The notes beneath the pieces were generated by a model. That model did not search any database. It was not told the DNA's origin and worked only from the letters and a program-made list of their open reading frames with translations. From Ananas comosus (Eukaryota; Streptophyta; Magnoliopsida; Poales; Bromeliaceae), in the NCBI RefSeq assembly GCF_001540865.1, contig NC_033622.1:10135838-10199837 (forward strand): 64,000 nucleotides of DNA, given 5' to 3'. The first letter of the stretch is position 1; every line of letters starts with the position of its first letter. Position numbers and translations under genes: made by a program. This document shows positions 26,901-38,140 of the stretch, piece by piece.

Positions 26901-29093
26901 GCTATTGGACTGCTATGAACGGAGTCCGATACGCACCAGAAGCCAACTCTACTCCGTGGCTTTTTCGGAAAACCGGAGTTACTATTCACTTAAGTGAAAA
27001 CTAAAAATCGCGTATCTTCTCCATTTTAGCTCATTTTCTTCTGAAACTTGACGAGTGCTTATGTAATTAAATTACACACATAAACATCATCAACAGAGAG
27101 TTTAGTAGTACTGTAAAAAAAAATCTCAGTCCTTACAACAGAAATAAGCAGGGATAGTAAGGAAAGATGGAACAAATCTACAGCTAAATGTCACTATACT
27201 ATCATACTCTGACACTAACAATCTGTAGAAAAGTAAAACCTGACCCAATCTCACTAGGGACTGTGAATATATCCGTCCCAGCGACGTGAATACACCCGCC
27301 GCGCCTGTCGAAGTTATACAGCTACCTCCACTCTAAGCCGACCGTGGAGAGCAAGTCCAACTAGGACAAAACGACACCAACGCAACAGCACTAAGTCCGA
27401 CTGCGGAGTGGCATTAATGGGCGCTAACCAACCAAGTATGTAAGCGTATCTCTGTCGAGCTTAATCAGACTCTCACAGGCTAAGATCCAAGTAATCAGGG
27501 TCACACTAGTCTAACAACCCAAACACACGTGCCCTCGGCACAGTCTGATGCAAAAACAGCAATCCGGATCCACCGTCAACCTCAACGGCACCCAACAGAC
27601 CAGAACAGCCTAAATACTGCTGTAAAAATAAGCTCGGCATTTCAGTACGAGCGTAAATGCATTCTACCCTATCCTGAGTATCCACCGTCCACCACCTGCA
27701 GCGATACCAACAAACTACGGCTCCTAGAGCTAAATCTGGTAATTTAAGCATATGACAAGGTAGAATCGCTGGTTTTCTCCTAAGTCAAATCCAAGTCCAA
27801 TATGTATTATTTATCTAATTCATTTCAGCATGCCCCAAATTTAGTTTGCAACAATATAATAATCGATGAATTCGAGCTAAAAACAGGATACACAAAGACT
27901 GAAAATATACACGTTGACTACACATGCACTTAGGAGGAAAAAACGATGATTAGCCACCTCTAGTGCTAATCCACTGCAGCACGATGCCTCGAAAGTGTTG
28001 GGAGTCTCAGCCAAACCCACTGACAACCAGCAACTAGCCACCTCGAAGGTCTAAACACCAAAATCCATCAAAATCTATCAATTTAGTAAAATTCAGCACT
28101 TAAGTATAATTCCATCTCAACTCCAATGTCAAAACTCACCTAACAAACTCAAATTTAGGTGAGGAAGGTCCCAATTCCAGTAAACAATGATGGAGAATTA
28201 CCCTCTGGTCCAAGAACCCAGCCTTCTCCAAAGATTACATCAAGAACACCAAAGCAACTCAAATCAGCCCAAAACCACCAACAGTAGAGTAAAACTCAAA
28301 ATCGACCAAGCTAACCTCAACCAACTTCTATCAAAATAGGCTCCACGAATTCCTCTTGAAGTCCAGAATCCAACAAACCAAGTTTTGTGGCAAACGGAGC
28401 TCCCTACGTCGCACACGAGTCAAAACGCTAAAGGTCGCTGCAGGAAAACTGTTAGAACTGAAATCCTCAATGTGCAAATTGTGGAAATTGGATTAATTTG
28501 AGGAGATTAGAGGGGTTGGAATGTTGATTAAGGGTTCACTGTGAAGGAGGGATGAAAAGAGTTCATCAGGGTCGCACTCCACCTATTTATAGGAGTTTAG
28601 GATGATCCAATAAGCCCTAGGAACAAAAGCTGCTAACCTGGTCACCCTGCAGAAACACACAGTTTCGGGCGCCCGAAACCATGTTCTGGGCGTCCGAAAC
28701 CTCCAGGCTGGACAAATGATCCTCATTGGTTCCTCCGCCCATGGTGTGCTGCGCCCAAATCCGACTCCGGCAGACCTCACCTACCACCATCCACGTGTCA
28801 GCGCAAACGATACTCGCGAGGTGAACTTTCGGACCCACAACCGGGCGCCCGAAACTAGGACCCGAATTGGCTTCCAGTTCTGATCAAATCAACACTCAAG
28901 CTCTGGGCGACCCAAACCCTATTCCGGGCGCCCGAAAATGGCAAAACTCTAGTTTTGCCCCTTTCAGTGCGTCGAGTCCATTTCTGCATCCATTTCGTGC
29001 AGAAACGATTCCGACTCAGTCCGACACTCTCCAGATGTGTCAACCAGTCACTAATACTATAGCCAATCCTATCCAGACCTCTGGAATACTACA
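20958..29093 (+). mobile_element. Solo LTR 3 (TGTCACGCC family) carrying a nested insertion
   Basis: Begins TGTCACGCCCCGGATTAC and ends GGAATACTACA, with perfect 5-bp duplications TATTT (20953-20957 and 29094-29098). Without the inserted 21423-27137 and one ACAGA copy, the LTR is 2416 bp. It shares long blocks with LTR 1 and 2, for example CTGTAGAAAAGTA and GACACTCTCCAGATGTGTC. A TATA-like TATTTATAG lies at 28584-28592. 28668-28935 carries several GGGCGCCCGAAA palindromic motifs. No internal retrotransposon genes. Confidence 0.85.
21423..27137 (+). mobile_element. 5.7-kb GC-rich TG...CA element nested in solo LTR 3
   Basis: Begins TGTCACGCCCCGGGGTCCC and ends TCAGTCCTTACA, with a perfect 5-bp duplication ACAGA (21418-21422 and 27138-27142). 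The start motif is not repeated inside, so no two-LTR structure is seen. A TATA-like TATAAAA at 26803-26809 sits about 330 bp before the end, as in a U3/R border. The middle (about 23400-26200) is very GC-rich, giving long but featureless open frames on both strands. No gag, protease, RT or integrase motif was recognised. Best read as a solo LTR of a long-LTR retrotransposon, or a LARD-type derivative. Confidence 0.65.
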
Positions 29094-29406
29094 TATTTCC
29101 TTTCAAATATATCATTCTACTGTACCAACTTTTCTTATTTGCCCTCAAGTTAGAAGCAAAAAATGTATTTTGATTTTCTTTTAACTCTGATAGAAATTTA
29201 TCAAAATGCAGAGACGGAACCATAGTGAGGCTCATAGTGGCCATGGCTCCTGTCAACTTTTAAAAATTGCATATAAGTTGTTTATAGAAAAAATTAAAAT
29301 ATTATAAATTTTAATTTAGGGGAGCCCAAATTGATTTTTTTTAAAATATAACTGATGTCTCAATCTTTGCCCAAACCTCTTGGCCATTTTCCTCCGGCTC
29401 TTATTA

Positions 29407-29941
29407 GGGCGTGTTTAGTTCGTTTATTTTTTTTTCATCCTAAAATTGAAATCGGAATGAACGAATCCGTTTGTCCGTATTTGGTATGCAAAATTACCAT
29501 TTCGATTTCAATTTCCAGATGAATGGGAATTCCCAAATTATCCCTTTTCCAACTCGGTCTAGAAGACCGGATTGGACATTGAATCTAAACGGAATAGATT
29601 TATTCGGGTTAAATTTAACTTTTTTAAACTTATTTTTTAATTAAAACATAAGTTTAAGTTTAAAATTTATATTAAATATTAAAATCATATATAGTCTTTC
29701 GAAATAAAGATAGATATTAAATCATTGCTATAACTTAAACTTAAAGATAGATATAAAGATAGATATTAAATCGAAATAAAAATAGATATTAAGTTTAAGT
29801 TTCAAATTTATATTAAATATTAAAATCATATGTAGTCTTTCGAAATAAAGTTCAAGAGCAATGAGATAATGAATAATTCCGATTACGTTTCTAGCTTATT
29901 CTTATTTCGATTTCGATTTCGATTTCAAAACAAACACACCC
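29407..29941. mobile_element. MITE with GGGYGTGTTT ends
   Basis: Ends GGGCGTGTTTAGTTCG and, inverted, AAACAAACACACCC. It contains an internal direct duplication of about 60 bp (TTAAATATTAAAATCATATR near 29670 and 29815). Style of Tourist/Harbinger MITEs; the target duplication is not clean. Confidence 0.5.
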
Positions 29942-30786
29942 TATAAAGTCTTACTACTCCTTAAATATATTGTTGTTACTATCGCTAGTAATAGATAGCC
30001 AGTGAACCCAACAAACTCTTTTTTTTATTATCAGAGATCGAATTTTTTTTTGCCAAATTTAAAACTTGACCTCCCCCAACCTTAATTTCTTACATCGTCC
30101 CTATCAAGATTCTTAGCGGATACTAATAGTAAAAATATTCTTGAATAATAGAAAAATATACGCGAAATCTATTTGAAAAAAAAAAAGAAAAAAGAAAAAA
30201 GAAAGAAGATATTTTAGAAAGTGGTGTGTACATAGATAATTATATCCCCCGAATATGTAACGGACGGCTGCGGAATACCCAATGGTAAAAAATTCGGTCA
30301 ACCTAACGTTGTTGCCGCCAAAAGCACTCATTGCTTTTGAACTAAATTTCATTTTTCATTTTCATACACAGAAAAGAAAAAAGAACGTTCGCAAACGGAC
30401 GAGCTTCGTTTGGAAACTTTTGTTCCACGTGACTGGACACGCTTCAACCTCTGATTTGCCACAATAAAGTTATCATTACGCATGTCTCCGATTTTTTATT
30501 ATTACTTAAAAAGTTAATATAACCGAAGCCACACACCACTATTCCTAGTGCGGCGCCTTTTAGACGAAGCACGCACTAACTAATAAACCATTTGGTCCTT
30601 GAGGCTTCGTCTGCAGTGTGCGCATTACTTTTCCATTTTATGAAAGCTTTTGTACTAATAATCTAAAAGTTATTGGTTTAAAAATAGTCTTATATCAGTT
30701 TTAGCCTTATATTTTATAAGAATTTTGATTGAGGACAAGATAAATATCAGATAAGCTGTACAACCTATCCTAACTAACTGCACTGA
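29942..30786. other. Intergenic, no gene seen
   Basis: AT-rich with poly-A/T runs. 30270-30470 is less AT-rich but codes for nothing recognisable. Confidence 0.5.
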
Positions 30787-30795
30787 TTTAAAAAA

Positions 30796-31307
30796 GAGAT
30801 AATTGCCTAAATACTCTTCATACGTTTGAAAATATCCGATTTATTCATACTTTTTTTTTTTTTCTTTCTAAAATACCTCTCATATGTTTCACCGTTATTG
30901 CAAAATACTCCCGCAGTTATCTCATGTTAAGTTAACTTGGGTTAAACGTGAGTTAAATATCTACCACAGTTAAAAAAAATTAACATGCCAACTTTGCCCT
31001 TAACCTAAGAGCAAATAAAAAATGTTGGTGACGGTAGATGGATATGTTGAAAAAGACCAAAAGTTAAAATACTTTTTGTGCTCATGACTTTAAGGACAAA
31101 TAAGAAAGCCAGCAATGGTGGAAGGGTATATTTAAAAGGATAAAATAGTAATTTTACCGAGATAACAGAGTTAATTAACAGATTTTTAACTTTAGGGGTA
31201 TATTGAAAATAGGTTGGAACGTAGAAAGGGTATTTTTAATATTAACCTTTTAAGAAGGGTAAATCGGAAAGTCGAAAATTTTTCAGAGGTATATAAACAA
31301 TTGCCCC
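30796..31307. mobile_element. MULE-type MITE (family B), intact copy 1
   Basis: Ends GAGATAATTGCCTAAATAC and, inverted, GTATATAAACAATTGCCCC. Flanked by perfect 9-bp duplications TTTAAAAAA (30787-30795 and 31308-31316). The interior is full of GGGTATTT/AAATACCC-like words. Non-coding. Confidence 0.8.
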
Positions 31308-31316
31308 TTTAAAAAA

Positions 31317-32338
31317 ATATGATTAATTTTATACAACTTTCTATAAATATATGGAATAATAAATCTATCTATATAAAGTTCAACTTTTTATATTTATTCA
31401 TATAAAAGTTTAATGATATTTATATTTGTCCCTCTAATTTGTTACTGTTAGAGTATTATTTACTTTTTAATAGAAGATAAATGAAATAATATTTTTATCA
31501 TCACAAATATATCTCTTCAAAAAATTCAATTTTTAGAATTATGTAAAAATATCCTTCCGAAGATTCTCAACGATCATCTTCTTTCTTTCTACCATCACAA
31601 ATAATATAAGAGGGATAAAGAGATCGATTTATCTTATTCACTAATCAGAATTCAATATTTTATCTATGGTTAACTATATTTTGAAATTAATCCTAAAAAA
31701 TAATAAAAGTGAGGACTAGACTCAAGAACATTATAAAGTGGAAAGCACTTAGGATTTGCTCTAATAGGGTAATATAAAAAATAAAAAAATAAAAAAATTG
31801 ATCAAGATGGCATTGGTCCACTAATTAGTCATATAATAGTAACAATCCTAAACTTCTCATTCAATTAGACAAAACTTTTCTCGGTAAAATTTTAATCACC
31901 ACTTCGATCTCATCACATTTTAGCTTTGCCTATTCTTATTTGAAAAATTTTACTGAGTTACCTAGTAGTTTTACTTTTTATTTTGCTGTAAAAATTTTTA
32001 CATCCTTAAACAAATCGAAGTGTGACAAAGTACGTACAGATTACGTACGTACTAGTAAAATGCTAAAATTTATTATCCTATGATTTGGAAAATACTGTAT
32101 TTTACTATTTTACAGTTTTATATATTATAATATTTTGCTATCTAATTTAACAATAAATTTTTATGATAAAATAAAAATAAAATTATAAATGATAAGTTGT
32201 AAGCTGAAATTTTTTAACTCTTTATAATAGGAAGATAAAATCGCACATAATTATATGAGGCCACTAAACTTCATCCTTTTTTTTTTTACGGTGAAAATAC
32301 AAATTTTATAAAATTATAGGTTAGAGAACTACCACTGG
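31317..32338. other. AT-rich intergenic DNA
   Basis: No gene or recognisable element. Confidence 0.5.
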
Positions 32339-32344
32339 AATGAT

Positions 32345-32498
32345 ACCAACCGTCCTTAGCGCAAGTGGCAAAAGGGCTTGATGGTTGGTACCCGAGACCC
32401 AAGTTCGAATTCTAGTTGATTCACATTTCCAGCTAGGCTTATTTCTAAATAAAATAAATGAAACGGATAGCGTGCTACCTATTTCTCAAACAAAAAAA
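32345..32498 (+). mobile_element. tRNA-derived SINE, copy 1
   Basis: Starts ACCAACCGTCC, has an A box TAGCGCAAGTGG (32357-32368), a B box AGTTCGAATTC (32402-32412), a tRNA-unrelated body (TTTCCAGCTAGGCTTATTTC) and a short poly-A tail. A short AATGAT repeat flanks it (32339-32344; 32505-32510, offset by a few bases). Confidence 0.75.
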
Positions 32499-32658
32499 CC
32501 GCAAAATGATGAGCAGAAGCAGGCATATATAGTAATTTCTCAGCTGATTTGAGTGAATTTTTGTCGAATTAGGAGTGAAAAGTATGTCTACCATGAGGAT
32601 GAGATATAGTAGAAGTTGGACTTTCCTTCCATATCCGATAGTTGCAAATATGATACAA

Positions 32659-32785
32659 TTTTATTTTTTTTTGAGAGATAGGTAGCATGTTATCTGCTTT
32701 GATTAATCAATTAGGATTCGAACTCGAGATCTTGGATACTAATTATCAAGTCTTTTGCCACGTGCGCTAGGGACGGTCGATAATA
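32659..32785 (-). mobile_element. tRNA-derived SINE, copy 2 (shortened)
   Basis: Reverse-oriented relative of the SINE at 32345. It lacks part of the body. Perfect 9-bp duplications ATGATACAA flank it (32650-32658 and 32786-32794). Confidence 0.8.
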
Positions 32786-32794
32786 ATGATACAA

Positions 32795-33593
32795 ATTCGA
32801 ATTTGTATATCGAATTCAAAACAAATTGGAACTCTCTTTCAGCTTTTAGCTTGGTAGAGAATGTATTTGGGATAGGGTTTTGAGATGTGTGACCTATATA
32901 TGTCCATAAGGCAGCCAATCAATCCCTCTTGATGGGCACTTCGATTGACTTTTCTCCTCCGTTTGGTTGAGTTTCATTGCATCCAGCCTTATAACAGGAG
33001 TTCGTAAAGCTAGTTTGAAAAAGAGAGAGAACATGATGATGGTTAAAATATGAATGTAGAGAAAATCAAATGATAAGAAGAATGAGGAGGGCTAGTAGGA
33101 TGCTTAACATAAGAACTAACCACTAGCCTATTAGTGCGCCAACACTGCTGCATCGTTCACGCGAGGAAATTTTCACAAACATTTCCATCGTCACATTAAA
33201 ATATTTGTGTTCAAATAATAAATCAGAAGAGGAAAAGAGATTAAAATATTTGCAAACAGTAAAATGTTTATTTTTTTGTACACCACCCGTATAAACAAGA
33301 GAAATTTTAAAAAATAAAAATAAAAAGTTTTTTGTCAATAAACAACAGAAATTAATGTTTCTGTGATACACCAAATAAAAGCAATACAATACATACACCC
33401 TTGAGTATTTATAGTGCTTATTTATTCACTTATTTTATCACTTTTTTTTTTTACTAAAATCTCAAAAATATTTACCAATCTTTGAATAAAAAATGTACCA
33501 TGTACACCTTATCGTAGCATATAAGTAGCATTTTTCGCTTAATGACTCAGATAACCAATTGCATCAACAATGACGTCATTCACAGTGACTTTG
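32795..33593. other. Intergenic, no gene seen
   Basis: Low-copy sequence. A palindromic TGACGTCA (33571-33578), a bZIP-type site, occurs without an obvious nearby gene. Confidence 0.4.
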
Positions 33594-33963
33594 GGAGCGT
33601 TTGGTTTGGCTCACGGTGTAAAACAAATCAAATATTTTTTGGTATTAAAAATATGTTTTGTTCTTTTGTTTGGTTCGAGATAAAATTATTTTTTTCGTAA
33701 AAGTAATTTTACGAAACTGGAGGAAAAAAAAATGATGTTTATATTTTTCACTATTTTTCGGCGAAAATGAAAACTTAAATTGTATAAAACATTTTTCATT
33801 CATTTTTTTCCTATCGAACAAAATAAATATGAATTATTTTTTCAACTAAATAAATTTTGATGAAAATTTTTTTTTTCCTACAAAACGTCAAACCATTTCC
33901 TCACTACAAATTTTTTTCTACAAAAAATTATTCTCATTATTGTACGTTGAACCAAACTGCCTC
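33594..33963. mobile_element. Possible Harbinger-like MITE
   Basis: Imperfect inverted ends GGGAGCGTTTGGTTTGGC and GAACCAAACTGCCTC, about 370 bp apart. No coding sequence and no clear target duplication. Confidence 0.4.
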
Positions 33964-34204
33964 TTATTGAAGAGGCAATGAATGAAAAAAGCAATGCATG
34001 TACTCCCAACAACGAGCCGTACTTTCCGTGTCGTATTGCTTTAGTGGCATGTCGGCACATGGTACTGATTCGTATCACCTAGCATCCAAGCATTTTTTAT
34101 TTGTTAATATTTGAAATTTTTAAAAATTTTTATGTGTTGATATTCAAACTTTTTAAAAACACCTTATAATTTTTTTACCAATCATTTTCACTGTCACGTC
34201 TATA

Positions 34205-34590
34205 TCACACGAATAATTTGAATTTGAAATTAAAATTAAAATTCAAAATTTAAATTCAAAATTTTTAATCTAAATTTAAAGTTTCAAATTAAAATTACAA
34301 GTGGATTTCAAATCTAAATTTGAATTTGAATATTTTTAATTTGAATTTCAAAATGAAAGATTGACATTAATTCTAAAACTAATTCAAAATCTAGATTTAA
34401 AAGAAAAATTAAGTACAAAATCTCAATTTGAAATTGAAATTGAAATTGAATTTAAATTTAAAATTGGAATCCAAAATCAGAACATAAATTAATTTAAATC
34501 CAAAATTAAGTTTAATTTAAAATTCAGGTTTAAAATTATAATTTAAATTTGAGCGAATCTAAGATCAAAATTTAAATTTGACATTTGAAT
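34205..34590. repeat. AAATTT/AATTTGAA low-complexity block
   Basis: Repeated words AAATTGAAATTGAAATTTAAATTC with very little C or G. Same type as 8275-8520 and 48680-49515. Confidence 0.75.
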
Positions 34591-34940
34591 TGAAAAAATC
34601 TAAATGCGGATTTTGAAACTCTTTAGGGATAAAATTGGTATTTTCAAACTTAGCTAGCATTAAACTAGTCCGAACTAAGATTAGGGTGACGCTTAGTGCC
34701 GTGAGATAATGAAAGGAATATTTATGCTCAAAAGGTCATAGCTGTGGAAAGATACTTATAAGGTGAACTTTTCCGGAAGAGTGGTCACAATTCAATTGTG
34801 CGCTCGAGACTGAATAGTTAGGGCCATATGAGCATGCACTAGTCATCCGGCATTAAATAGTTAGGGCATTGGCAATAGCTCGGGACCGAATAGCTACAGT
34901 TGGTGGCTCAGTACCAAATGGTTAGAGCAAGAATTGAGTT

Positions 34941-35096
34941 TTTTTTTTTCTTCGAGAGACAGGTAGTAGACTAGCTGCTTCATGTATTTCATTTAAAAAT
35001 AAACTTAGCTGAAAATGTGAATCAACTAGCATTCGAATTTGGGATCTCGGATATTAATCATCAAGTTCTTTGCCACTTGCTTTATGGACGGTCGGT
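34941..35096 (-). mobile_element. tRNA-derived SINE, copy 3
   Basis: Reverse-oriented full-length SINE. Flanking 15-bp duplications differ by one base (AGCAA[G/T]AATTGAGTT at 34926-34940 and 35097-35111). Confidence 0.85.
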
Positions 35097-35348
35097 AGCA
35101 ATAATTGAGTTAAGACTGATGAGCTATTGGTTCTATTGATGCTTAACTGTACTTGTTTGTTTTTCATTGGATACAGTCACCTTAAGTGTTAGTTGTAAAA
35201 TTATTTTCTATTTTTTAGGCTTATTCATAATTTTTTTTAGTTTATATTACAGATGTTGCTATGTAGATTTGTTGGTGCAACTCATCCCTGTTAGCTTACT
35301 GTATCTACTAAAAAACTTTAGTAAATTTCTCACCCAACATTTTTTCAA

Positions 35349-36451
35349 GGGGATAATTTCATAGATGCCCTTCTAGGGACTATTAATTTCATCAATACCC
35401 TTCCAAAATTGATAATATCACAAATACCCTCCAAAATGTGAAAAATTATCATAAATACCCTCCACTAGTAGAGATAATTTCAAAACAATTTTTGTAAATC
35501 TAAATTTGAGTATTTAATATATAAATAATAAATTAAATTATCAATATATATTAATTAATAAAAAATATATAAAAATTGTATTTTAAATATAATATGTTTT
35601 TATCTGATTTTGGCTTTGTTTTTAGTTTTGGGTTTCCGTTCAGGTTCAGCTTAAATATAGACCAAAATTATAATTGAATTTACATACGATGGAATTTTAT
35701 TTTTGGGTACCTATAACTAAAACTATCCTTATTCAGCATTGATTAAACTTATCCTATTTTAAATCGAGTTCAGATAAAATTACGTATCTATATCAATTCA
35801 TATTCCTAATTAGTAATAGTAATTTTAAAATAAATTATAGATTTTATTTTTTTCCTATTTAAGCAAAAGTAAATCACATAGCTATATGCATGCATTGTTT
35901 TGTCGATTGAAATAAAAAGAGAATTTTGTTCGAAAGCTAAAATATATTATATTTTAGTTTTTTTAATACACTTAATGCAGATAAAATTATCGAGAATAAT
36001 TTTGATTAAAAAATTTTTTTAAGCTTTCAAGATTAAAGAAAGATCGGATAATTCCTTAACATTATTTTTATTTAAATTTTTATATATAGTTATTTATTTG
36101 ATAAAAAATAAATAGAGCCATTAGATTTGGTAAAATCATCAATAAAACTAAAAAATTTTGATTTTTTCAGAAATTAGGTTTTTTTAAAAAATAAAAAGTT
36201 AATGGGATATTAACTAAAAAATGAAAGTTGAGGGAGCTGTTTCAAAATGGCATATAGTTGAGGGGGTCTCAATACATTTTTACTTAAAAGATACTTGAGG
36301 GTAAATAAGTCATTTTAAAAGTTAACCCATCTTTAACCATTGAATAACTATGGTAAAGCTAACCTAACTAGGGGTATTGGTGATATTTTAAACTTTATAG
36401 GTTCATCTATGATATTTTAAACTTTGGGAGTGGTATCCATGAAATTGCCCC
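35349..36451. mobile_element. 1.1-kb non-coding TIR element
   Basis: Ends GGGGATAATTTCATAGATG and, inverted, ATCCATGAAATTGCCCC. An 8-bp duplication TTTTTCAA flanks it (35341-35348 and 36452-36459). Words such as CAAATACCCTCC recur. Probably a MULE- or hAT-type non-autonomous element. Confidence 0.6.
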
Positions 36452-36459
36452 TTTTTCAA

Positions 36460-36904
36460 GTATATCCATAGGGTGGTTGCGCGATGCAGAGTGAGGTCGC
36501 GCTACATAGCTTCGGTCGTAGCTAGATGCATAATTTGGAATTTTAGATAATGAAATATATAATTTGTTTTATTTTTAAAAATTTGTAACTAAACTAGTTA
36601 TAATAGCTATTGATGCAATTAGGAAACCTCACATTTTATAAACATCTAAATGCTTTCTAGGAAAAAAAAAAAAAAAAGAAAAAACAAAAGCAAAATTCTA
36701 GATTTAAACACTTCTTATGTAATTCTAACAAGTGTTTTGTACTCTGACGCCATCACATATAGAAAAAAAATTCTATCAGTGCAGTAAATTTGTTTATGTG
36801 TTTACTTGGGCTTCTATGTTAATGTGCATATTTATTTGCATAGAAATATTAATATACCCAAATATATATACATATATAATATGAACCAAGTCATATTACT
36901 CTTT
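36460..36904. other. Intergenic, no gene seen
   Basis: Short AT-rich stretch with an A-run near 36662-36680. Confidence 0.45.
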
Positions 36905-37590
36905 GGGTGCGTTTGGTTTGCGTTATCTTTTAAAGATTCCTAGTAATCCAATGGGAATAAAAAAATATGACGATGTTTGGCTAAACCCACTAAGTAATCT
37001 AGTTGGTAATATTGGATTCACTTGGGAATAAGATTCACCTCAAAGTACTAATCTCATTTCCTTGAGGGAGGGTGGGTATCCTCATATTAATGGGTTGGGG
37101 TAATCATAATATGTCTAATCTCTTTGTTTCTTCCTACCCGCCGGCTAATTGATATTATTTTTCTTTACACTCTAACCTTATATCTCTCTCGATCTAAACT
37201 TATTTTTCTCTCTAAAATTCAACTTTTTTTTCTCTCTCTAAACTAAGTTTTCTCTCTCTTTCTCTTTCTAAAATTTCAACTCTCTCACTCCCTCTAATTT
37301 CGATTATATTTTTCTTTCTATGTTTTTAATTATGCTCTCTCTTTCTAACTTATACTCTCTCTTTTTTCTAAAAAGATGTTAAAACTTTTGGTAACATTTT
37401 TTAAAATTAAATTAATTAATTAATTAATTAATTGTATATTTTTTGTAATATTAAATAACATGGCTAATTAATATTACCGTGCGAACCAAACACAGGAATT
37501 CCACATTTTTAGTAATAGAATAATAGGAATAAGATTCTCGGATATCTTTTATTCCTAGTAATCTTTCATAATGCGAACCAAACGCACCCT
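36905..37590. mobile_element. Harbinger-like non-autonomous element
   Basis: 17-bp inverted ends GGGTGCGTTTGGTTTGC and GCGAACCAAACGCACCC with one mismatch, flanked by TTT on both sides. Contains a (TTAA) run near 37405-37430. No transposase is seen. It sits just upstream of the copia primer-binding site. Confidence 0.65.
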
Positions 37591-37984
37591 TTAGGTTAAG
37601 GGTTTTCTTTTAATTATTCTTGTTACGGTATCAGAGCTGCCGTCACTCTAATTCCTAATTAAGATCGCCGCTGCCGACATCATCGCTGCCGACCTCTTCT
37701 TTACTGCCGGCATCTTCGCTTGCGCCTTCATCTTCATCACCACCACTTTCGGCTTTGACCATCGCGTCCTGCTATCGGAAGGCCGCCACTGTTCCGTCGA
37801 TGATGATATCGCTGGAGAACTAGACCCGGAAGTCCTTTCAACATTCTCCTTAATTTGTTGATTATAATTGGTTTGATCGTCCTTATCGCTATTTTGCTAA
37901 TCTGTTAATTGGCTGTTGTTATTATTATTATTATTATTATTAATGGCTCAGGAAGAATCAAATCATCCAATAAAAGTCATTCTT

Positions 37985-38140
37985 TCTTTTTTTTTGAGAG
38001 AAAGATAGCATGTTACCCGTTTCGTTTATTTCATTTAGAAATAAACTTAGCTGGAAATGTGAATCAACTAGAATTTGAACTTAGGTCTCGAGTACCAACC
38101 ACCAAGCCTTTTTGCCACTTGCGATAGGGACGGTCGGTAC
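37985..38140 (-). mobile_element. tRNA-derived SINE, copy 4, inside the copia gag
   Basis: Reverse-oriented SINE flanked by 14-bp duplications with one mismatch (TAAAAGT[C/T]ATTCTT at 37971-37984 and 38141-38154). The host gag frame continues across the two duplications, which dates the SINE after the copia insertion. Confidence 0.85.

Larger units (their letters stand above)
20702..29197 (-). mobile_element. MULE-type MITE (family B), split by a nested LTR insertion
   Basis: 20702-20957 and 29094-29197 together match the - strand of the intact element at 30796-31307 (start GGGGCAATTGTTTATATA; internal TTTTAACTCTGATAG). The solo LTR at 20958 inserted into it. The far end is missing after about 29197. 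Confidence 0.65.

Noticed and set aside
37909..38127. 72-codon frame around 37909
   Set aside because: It is the gag start read through into the inserted SINE, not an independent gene.
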